NCBI GenBank assembly: GCA_039794245.1
Contig: JBDIVS010000032.1
Span: 1-11,937 of the forward strand
Direction of reading: 5' to 3'
Length of the DNA: 11,937 bases
From: DAITQM01 sp039794245
GTDB lineage: Bacteria > Pseudomonadota > Gammaproteobacteria > Xanthomonadales > Wenzhouxiangellaceae
Part shown: in pieces, positions 7,267 to 11,937 of the stretch
Layout of the letters: the number at the start of each line of letters is the position of its first letter
Numbering within the stretch: position 1 is the first letter of the stretch
Program-made: the position numbers and the translations under genes
The notes under the pieces: generated by a model
Told to the model about the DNA's origin: nothing
Databases searched by the model: none
What the model saw: the letters and a program-made list of their open reading frames with translations, nothing else

Positions 7267-10200
7267 TGCACCGCGTGACCGCGGGCTGCGCCGCGGTGCT
7301 CCTGCTCGCCGCCGCCGAATCCGCCCACCCGGCAATCGGCGACAGTCAGGCAATCGGAGCAATCGGAGCAATCCGGGACAGTCACGGAGCAATCCGGGAC
7401 AGTCATGAAGTAGCAATCCGGGACAGTCATGAAGTAGCAATCCGGGACAGTCACGGAGCAATCCGGGACAGTCATGAACACGGAGCAATCCTGGACAGTC
7501 ATGAACGCCCGGCCAACGTGGGCGGTCATGAATCCGAAGCAGCCGGGGCAGGGGTAGGGGACAGTCATCGGATTGCATTCGAGGTCAGCCATGAAATCGA
7601 GGCCGACGAGGACCACCGGCAAGCCGGCGCCATCGAGGACAGTCATGAATCGCAGCCGGCAGGTCGAGTTATCCGGGACAGTCATGAACCGGCGCCGGCT
7701 GCCGGCGGGCAGGCACCAAAGGCCGGCCGCCTGACCCTCGTCGTCTTTACCGCCGAGTTGCCGGCCGCCGGGATCGGGATCGCGCTCGACGGCGCCCCGG
7801 CCGGCCGCACCGACCGCAACGGCCACTGGCAGCGCGACTTGCCGCCCGGCCCACACCGGCTCCAGGTCGAGGCCCCCGATCAGACCTATCGCCGCGATCT
7901 CGATCTCGCCGCCGGTGAAATCGCCCGCCTGCTGCTCAACTTCTACCCCGACGGCCGCCCGGTCTATGCCGATTTCGAGACCTCGAATCCGGCCGCCGGG
8001 CGAGTCGCCGCCGAGCCGTCCGCCCCGGTCGCCGCCGGCCCGCCGGGCATCCTCGAAGGGATCGTCACCGGCGCCGAGGATCGCCGCCCGCTGGCCGGCG
8101 TCAGGGTCTTTGCCAGCGGCGTGGCGGCAGAAATCGTCACCGGCGAGGACGGCCGCTACCGCTTCGAACTGCCGCCCGGCAACTACGCCCTATCGGTGCT
8201 CGCCGCGCGCTTCAACACCCGGACGCTGGACAACATCCCGGTGACCTCCGGCCAAACCACCACCCAGAACCTGGAACTCACCCCGGCCGGCGCCGAACTG
8301 CCCGAATTCGTCGTGCTGGCGCCGTATATCGAAGGCAGTATCGCCTCCGTAATGGAAGAGCGTCGAAGTTCCGCATCGGTCACCGAAGTGCTCGGCGCCG
8401 AACAGATCTCGCGCGCCGGTGACAGTGACGCCGCTTCAGCCTTGAAGCGGGTGACCGGCCTGACACTGGTCAACGATCGCTTCATTTTTATCCGCGGTCT
8501 CGGTGAACGCTATACGACGACGCTGCTCAACGGCGCTACTGTCCCCAGCCCCGACCCGACCCGCCGCGTGGTGCCGCTTGATCTATTTCCCGCCGACGTT
8601 TTGGCCTCCGTGCTGGTTACAAAATCCTTCGACGCTTCACTGCCAGGCGATTTTGGAGGCGGAACCATCGACCTTCGCACACAAACGGTCCCTGATGAAT
8701 TTCTATTCAATATCAGCGGGTCATTTGGCGTTCGCACATCTACATCCTTTAAGTCGGGGTTCAGCTACGACGGTGGCGATTTCGATTTCCTTGGTTTCGA
8801 CGATGGCACCCGTGCCCTGCCGGGCTCTCTTCAGGAAGCGCTGGATTCCGGTCGTCCTCTGGTGCCAGTGAGTCCGGTCAACCCGAATGGTTTCAGCCGT
8901 GAAGAAATCCAGCAACTTGGTCGTGACCTGTCCGGAGTATATGACATTGAGCGAAAAAGGATTCGACCTGATACATCGTTGGCAATAACACTAGGGGATA
9001 CATTCCATTTTGGCAACGACTGGCAGGCTGGTTTTCTCGTATCCGGAAGTTGGGACGAAGAATTCGAGACGCGCGATGATGAAATCAGGCGGGATATCAA
9101 TGTCAGGTTGGATAACGGTGAGCAGATTCTGGGCATCGAGAATGACTTCATCCGTCAATTTACCGAACAAGAGGTGAGTACCAGCCTGTATGGTGGAGCC
9201 AACGTGAAGTGGCGGGACCAGCACGAAATAACGGCTACCACGTTGCTTCTTCGCCAGACATTTGACCTAGCAGAGATCACCGAGGGCTTTTCGTCAGAGG
9301 TGAATGACTTTACCCGTCAATTCGAACTGGAATATGTGAACAATAAGCTATTTGTAAAGCAGTTCGGCGGACATCACACTCTCCCTTTTTTGGGCGGGCT
9401 GCAGGCAGAGTGGCAGTACACACAGTCTACCGCAAATAGAACCTCGCCAAATGAGCGTTTGTATCGCTTTGATGTTGGTCCGAGCGGTGATCTTGAATTT
9501 TCGATCCGCGCCGATAATAACTCAACAGTTTTTAGCAATCTTTATGACGACAGTAGTCAGATCAAGACTGCGCTGGTGCTGCCTTTGCAGATCTCAGATA
9601 AGATCGATTTGGCGCTGGCGGGCGGTATAGATTTTTTGAATCGCAACCGCCTGTCCATCATTCGCCGCTTCCGCTTTGCGGTAAACAGGAGCGCGTTGGA
9701 TCCAGAGACATTACGTTTGCCATCTCTTGAGCAGATATTCTCGGATGAGAATATAACACCGACAACGATCAGCCTCCAGCAGGTGACGCGTCCGACTGAT
9801 AGCTATACGGCTGAACAGGATCTGGACGGGTTTTTCGGCAGTATGACAGTGAATTATCGCGACACATTGGAAATCGTGCTGGCCGGGCGTGTCGAAGATA
9901 ATTTGCAGCGTGTGGAGACATTCGACCTGACGGCTAGCAATCAGACGCCCATCGTCGCCGATCTGGAAGGATCCGACTTTCTTCCGGCGGCGAATATCAA
10001 CTGGAAACTGTACGATAACCAGTTGTTGCGTTTTGCCTATTCGGAAACGCTTGTGCGGCCTGATTTCCGTGAAATTTCCCCGGCGCCATTTACGGATCCG
10101 CTACTCGACCAGGTGACTATCGGCAACCCAGACCTCGAAGAAGCTGCGATTCGCCATGCGGATATCCGCTGGGAATATTACTTCAGCCCAACCGAAAATT

Positions 10201-10814
10201 TTGCGGCCGCACTCTTTTGGAAGTCGTTCGATGATCCGATTGAAACCACCTTTTTTCCAGGTGTGACTCCGATTGCAAGCTTCGAAAACTCCGATACAGC
10301 ACGTAATATTGGTGGCGAGATCGAATGGCGCAAATCGCTCGGGTTCATCAGGCCGCTTTTGAAGAATGCGTTTGACTGGGGCAAAACCGGTTTCCTTGAT
10401 AATCTGACAGTGGCCGGTAATTTTGCCTATATAGACAGCAAGTTGACGCTCGCGGATGAAGTCATAGATCTCAGAACGAATCAGCAGACCAGATTGCAGG
10501 GCCAGTCAAAATACACGGTTAACTTACAGCTTGGCTACGAAACAAATGAACAGGACATGTCAGCGACACTGCTCTACAACACCTTCGGCGCCCGCATCGT
10601 GCAGCGCGGTCTGCTCGGCGCGCCGGATATCGAGGAGCAGCCGTTCAACCAGCTCGACTTCGTTATCAGCAAGGAGATCGGCGAGGGTTTCCAGTTGAAA
10701 TTCAAGGCCCGTAACCTGCTCAACGACACCGTCAAATTCACCCAGGGATCCGAACTCACCCGCGCCTTCACCCGCGGCCGCGAATTTTCCATCGGCTTCA
10801 GTTGGGCGCCGTAA
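7266..10814 (+). CDS. TonB-dependent outer-membrane receptor with repeat-bearing N-terminal extension
   Basis: This 1182-aa protein has, in order: a signal peptide (residues 1 to about 22, MHRVTAGCAAVLLLAAAES); a low-complexity region at about 25-143 with repeated (I)RDSHE/G units; a PEGA/carboxypeptidase-like beta-sandwich at about 153-235 (RLTLVVFTAEL, GIALDGAPAGRTDRNGHW); a second carboxypeptidase-regulatory domain at about 260-340 (GIVTGAEDRRPLAGVRVFAS, GRYRFELPPGNYAL); a possible TonB box near 345 (LPEFVVLAP); the plug at about 364-473 (SASVTEVLGAEQISRAGDSD, FIFIRGLGERYTTTLLNGAT, LPGDFGGGTIDLRT); then the 22-strand-type barrel, ending GREFSIGFSWAP. The start at 7266 is preferred over ATG 7236 because it begins the signal peptide and overlaps the TPR gene stop (TGATG). 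The central barrel-coding DNA (about 8600-10560) is far more AT-rich than both ends. The substrate is unknown; the tandem carboxypeptidase domains recall receptors for large ligands such as glycans or peptides. Confidence 0.9.
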   Translation: MHRVTAGCAAVLLLAAAESAHPAIGDSQAIGAIGAIRDSHGAIRDSHEVAIRDSHEVAIRDSHGAIRDSHEHGAILDSHERPANVGGHESEAAGAGVGDSHRIAFEVSHEIEADEDHRQAGAIEDSHESQPAGRVIRDSHEPAPAAGGQAPKAGRLTLVVFTAELPAAGIGIALDGAPAGRTDRNGHWQRDLPPGPHRLQVEAPDQTYRRDLDLAAGEIARLLLNFYPDGRPVYADFETSNPAAGRVAAEPSAPVAAGPPGILEGIVTGAEDRRPLAGVRVFASGVAAEIVTGEDGRYRFELPPGNYALSVLAARFNTRTLDNIPVTSGQTTTQNLELTPAGAELPEFVVLAPYIEGSIASVMEERRSSASVTEVLGAEQISRAGDSDAASALKRVTGLTLVNDRFIFIRGLGERYTTTLLNGATVPSPDPTRRVVPLDLFPADVLASVLVTKSFDASLPGDFGGGTIDLRTQTVPDEFLFNISGSFGVRTSTSFKSGFSYDGGDFDFLGFDDGTRALPGSLQEALDSGRPLVPVSPVNPNGFSREEIQQLGRDLSGVYDIERKRIRPDTSLAITLGDTFHFGNDWQAGFLVSGSWDEEFETRDDEIRRDINVRLDNGEQILGIENDFIRQFTEQEVSTSLYGGANVKWRDQHEITATTLLLRQTFDLAEITEGFSSEVNDFTRQFELEYVNNKLFVKQFGGHHTLPFLGGLQAEWQYTQSTANRTSPNERLYRFDVGPSGDLEFSIRADNNSTVFSNLYDDSSQIKTALVLPLQISDKIDLALAGGIDFLNRNRLSIIRRFRFAVNRSALDPETLRLPSLEQIFSDENITPTTISLQQVTRPTDSYTAEQDLDGFFGSMTVNYRDTLEIVLAGRVEDNLQRVETFDLTASNQTPIVADLEGSDFLPAANINWKLYDNQLLRFAYSETLVRPDFREISPAPFTDPLLDQVTIGNPDLEEAAIRHADIRWEYYFSPTENFAAALFWKSFDDPIETTFFPGVTPIASFENSDTARNIGGEIEWRKSLGFIRPLLKNAFDWGKTGFLDNLTVAGNFAYIDSKLTLADEVIDLRTNQQTRLQGQSKYTVNLQLGYETNEQDMSATLLYNTFGARIVQRGLLGAPDIEEQPFNQLDFVISKEIGEGFQLKFKARNLLNDTVKFTQGSELTRAFTRGREFSIGFSWAP
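7341..7690 (+). repeat. GGACAGTCA(T/C) repeat cluster inside the receptor gene
   Basis: Nine copies of GGACAGTCA start at 7376, 7397, 7421, 7445, 7466, 7493, 7559, 7637 and 7676. A tenth copy lacks the first G (GACAGTCA, 7341-7348), and decayed copies lie near 7522 and 7583. The first cluster has longer near-identical units, GCAATCCGGGACAGTCATGA or the CACGGA variant, at spacings of 21, 24, 24, 21 and 27 bp, all multiples of three. All copies read Asp-Ser-His in the receptor frame. AGT and CAT codons are used every time, although the surrounding gene favours C/G-ending codons. The other two plus-strand frames are stopped by TGA and TAG within units, so only this frame stays open. Confidence 0.92.
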
Positions 10815-10829
10815 ACGGCTCTCCTTTAT

Positions 10830-10943
10830 CGTTCCGGACGCACCCACACCGTCCTTGCTTGCTGTTTTGCAAACGGCAAAGCCCCGCACAACATCATTCC
10901 GGACGCGCCCGATTTTCCCTCCCCGTCATTCCGGACGCGCCCG
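10830..10943 (+). repeat. Three direct repeats of CATTCCGGACGCGCCCG
   Basis: A 17-bp word is present exactly at 10895-10911 and 10927-10943, and in a diverged form (CGTTCCGGACGCACCC) at 10830-10845. The third copy also forms the left arm of the hairpin at 10930-10963. The setting just downstream of an operon, with one copy paired to an inverted copy, resembles REP/BIME-type palindromic repeats. Confidence 0.75.
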
Positions 10944-10963
10944 CGGCAGCGGGCGCGTCCGGA
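10930..10963 (+). terminator. Strong hairpin, possible end of the TonB operon transcript
   Basis: A perfect inverted repeat has 15-bp arms: TCCGGACGCGCCCGC (10930-10944) and GCGGGCGCGTCCGGA (10949-10963), with a GGCA loop. It is about 115 nt past the receptor stop. There is no T-run after the stem, so it is not a canonical intrinsic terminator. It may stabilise the mRNA 3' end, halt transcription weakly, or be a REP-like element. Confidence 0.55.
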
Positions 10964-11002
10964 TTCGCTGGGTGAAAGACCCCTTTACCCTCTTTCCCGT
11001 GA

Positions 11003-11149
11003 GGAACTAGGAACTAGGAACTAGGAACGAGGAACGAGGAACGAGGAACGAGGAACGAGGAACGAGGAACGAGGAACGAGGAACGAGGAACGAGGAACGA
11101 GGAACGAGGAACGAGGAACGAGGAACGAGGAACGAGGAACGAGGAACGA
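11003..11149 (+). repeat. Heptanucleotide tandem array, (GGAACTA)3(GGAACGA)18
   Basis: Twenty-one uninterrupted 7-bp units run over 147 bp: three GGAACTA units (11003-11023), then eighteen identical GGAACGA units (11024-11149). There is no spacer and no coding context. Identity of the eighteen copies implies recent slippage or active homogenisation. The array should vary in copy number between strains and is prone to assembly error. Confidence 0.97.
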
Positions 11150-11342
11150 ATACTGAATCGGTATGTAAACCCAACAGTTGCATAAATTTTGCTCGAATTT
11201 ATATATTTCTTCATTAAATCAATAAGTTATGAGAGCTTTAGTAAAAGCATCGAATTCACCCAGGGTGACGCGCCCGGTTTCTCGCCCAAGCTGGCGGCAC
11301 ATAGAGAACCAATCTCGGCATTCCGCATGTACCGGCTCGCAT

Positions 11343-11355
11343 TGTCTGGACACAG
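11343..11355 (-). repeat. Putative terminal inverted repeat of an IS3-like element
   Basis: TGTCTGGACACAG lies 9 nt beyond the stop codon of the IS3-like transposase remnant (which reads leftward). It starts with TG, as IS3-family ends do. The matching other end was not found in the window, so this is inferred from position and sequence only. Confidence 0.4.
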
Positions 11356-11364
11356 TTTTGCACC

Positions 11365-11487
11365 TCAGGCCGCCTTTCGCATGACATAGGCCTGACGGGC
11401 TTCGAGGGGTGACATGAAGCCCAATTTTTCGAGACGCCAATGGCGATTGTAGTGTAAGCGGTCATTCCAGGCCGTACTTCCCACCTC
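11365..11487 (-). pseudogene. IS3-family transposase (OrfB) C-terminal fragment
   Basis: The minus strand encodes a 40-residue open stretch ending in a natural TGA. It contains WNDRLHYNRHWRLEKLGFMS followed by PLEARQAYVMRKAA. This matches the extreme C-terminus of IS3-type integrase-fold transposases, where a W..R.H/YN.R motif is followed by LG(F/Y).SP.EA. The frame is stopped upstream by a TGA (11488-11490). The DDE catalytic residues and the rest of orfA/orfB are absent, so this is a dead fragment left by deletion or by insertion of neighbouring material. Confidence 0.75.
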
Positions 11488-11525
11488 TCAATTTACCCGG
11501 TAACCTGTTGGTCTGGTTGATTGAC

Positions 11526-11531
11526 AGGAGG
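11526..11531 (+). promoter_or_regulatory. Ribosome binding site of the IS66 tnpA-like gene
   Basis: AGGAGG lies 7 nt before the ATG at 11539. This favours that start over the upstream in-frame TTG at 11521, which overlaps the ribosome site. Confidence 0.75.
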
Positions 11532-11538
11532 ATTGGGC

Positions 11539-11934
11539 ATGAGTGTAACCGGAAAGGGCCGGATTCGGCGTTCGGTGACGGATTGGCGGGGGATATTTGC
11601 GCGGCAGCGGGCGAGTGGTCTCAGCCAGGCGGTATTTTGCGCCCGGGAGGGGATTGCGCCGAGTTCGTTTGCCCTGTGGAAGAAGCGGCTCTGGGCGGCT
11701 CAGGGCGCTGACGGTGGGCTGATGAAGCTTCAAGGACAGTCATCGAAGCTTCAAGGACAGTCATCAAGCATCAAGCACCAAGCTTCAAGGACAGTCATCG
11801 AAGCTTCAAGGGGCTTAAAGGACAGTCACGATTTATCAGCCCCCGCTGACACCCCATATCGGCCCCGGCCTACACCCAGGCGCGATCTCGGCCGATACCC
11901 CAGCCGCGGCGGCTTTGGCATCATGGTCCCATGA
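11539..11934 (+). CDS. tnpA: IS66-family accessory protein TnpA-like, C-terminus replaced by repeats
   Basis: The product is 131 aa. Residues about 1-58 fit the helix-turn-helix accessory protein of IS66 elements: RRSVTDWRGIFARQRASGLS followed by QAVFCAREGIAPSSFALWKK. This matches the W...Q..SGLSQ..FC...G...S.F..W..RL pattern of the family. After KKRLWAAQG the usual TnpA C-terminus is not recognisable. It is replaced by residues encoded by the GGACAGTCA repeat array (KLQGQSSKLQGQSS and onward), then by a Pro/Arg-rich tail ending GGFGIMVP. The strong AGGAGG supports translation of the N-terminus. IS66 tnpB and tnpC are not visible before the window ends. It is probably a degraded or repeat-invaded IS66 fragment; a functional standalone protein is less likely. 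Confidence 0.65.
   Translation: MSVTGKGRIRRSVTDWRGIFARQRASGLSQAVFCAREGIAPSSFALWKKRLWAAQGADGGLMKLQGQSSKLQGQSSSIKHQASRTVIEASRGLKDSHDLSAPADTPYRPRPTPRRDLGRYPSRGGFGIMVP
11725..11828 (+). repeat. Second GGACAGTCA(T/C) repeat cluster, in the tnpA-like gene
   Basis: GGACAGTCA occurs at 11734-11742, 11755-11763, 11789-11797 and 11820-11828. The first two copies belong to adjacent 21-bp units beginning AAGCTTCAAGGACAGTCATC (11725-11745 and 11746-11766). A third unit is at 11780-11800, and a partial AAGCTTCAAGG follows at 11801-11811. Relative to the tnpA-like frame, the word is read as Gly-Gln-Ser (twice), then Arg-Thr-Val-Ile, then Lys-Asp-Ser-His, so all three frames are used. Confidence 0.92.
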
Positions 11935-11937
11935 CTT

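Larger units (their letters stand above)
10815..11364. other. Gene-free region after the receptor
   Basis: No credible gene was seen in this 550-bp stretch. It contains three CATTCCGGACGCGCCCG-type direct repeats, a strong hairpin, a heptanucleotide tandem array and an AT-rich patch (about 11160-11250; hand count 27% GC over 11161-11220). At its right end is the putative terminal repeat of an IS3-like relic. It reads as an accumulation zone for repeats and insertion debris beyond the operon. Confidence 0.7.

Noticed and set aside
7371..7510. CRISPR-like array
   Set aside because: Units are tandem with only 21-27 bp period and no unique spacers of uniform length. They are in frame within a gene and no cas genes are present.
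7149..7856. Minus-strand open frame encoding repeated FMTVPDC peptides, and an overlapping one at 6523-7578 with HDCPGLL repeats
   Set aside because: Both lie antisense to the TPR gene and the receptor. Their repeats are simply the reverse complement of the GGACAGTCAT units. They have no family resemblance, while the plus-strand frame has a signal peptide and recognisable domains.
11014..11214. Minus-strand 66-residue frame of repeated SSFLVPR
   Set aside because: It is a translation of the heptanucleotide array. It remains open only because the repeat has no stop, and no real protein features are seen.
11219..11440. Minus-strand 73-aa frame covering the IS3-like remnant and beyond
   Set aside because: The transposase homology is in a different frame. 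This frame runs through the putative IS end without family resemblance.

Overview
This is a GC-rich bacterial chromosome segment, most likely from a gammaproteobacterium. The evidence is the gene set (a TonB2/TtpC-type energy-transducing cluster plus a carboxypeptidase-domain TonB receptor), the Gram-negative envelope architecture and the strong C/G bias at third codon positions. I cannot fix the genus from the sequence. The window has three parts: a divergently transcribed exported beta-helix protein (1-1978), a seven-gene rightward TonB operon (2160-10814), and a gene-poor 3' flank of repeats and insertion-sequence debris (10815-11937).

The operon order is: DUF3450-like exported coiled-coil protein; TtpC-like MotA/TolQ/ExbB protein with a long periplasmic coiled coil; ExbB; ExbD; TonB; exported tetratricopeptide-type protein; outer-membrane TonB-dependent receptor. 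Genes overlap or sit within about 25 bp of one another, with stop/start overlaps at three junctions, so they are probably cotranscribed and translationally coupled. The ExbB/ExbD motor, assisted by the TtpC-like protein, would use the proton gradient to drive TonB, which energises the receptor made from the same operon. The divergent beta-helix protein ends in a strong intrinsic terminator and may be a surface partner, but its substrate and that of the receptor are unknown.

The most unusual feature is a short DNA word, GGACAGTCA(T/C), present about ten times near the 5' end of the receptor gene (7341-7690). There it is always read in one frame and encodes an Asp-Ser-His-Glu-rich periplasmic segment. 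The same word recurs four times about 4 kb away (11734-11828) inside an IS66 TnpA-like gene, where it is read in all three frames. It is therefore better explained as a spreading or amplifying DNA element that became protein sequence than as a conserved peptide.

The receptor gene is also a compositional mosaic: GC-rich ends flank a much more AT-rich barrel-coding centre. The 3' flank holds a perfect 15-bp-arm hairpin with related direct repeats, a 21-copy heptanucleotide tandem array, an AT-rich patch, the C-terminal remnant of an IS3-like transposase and the IS66 TnpA-like gene.
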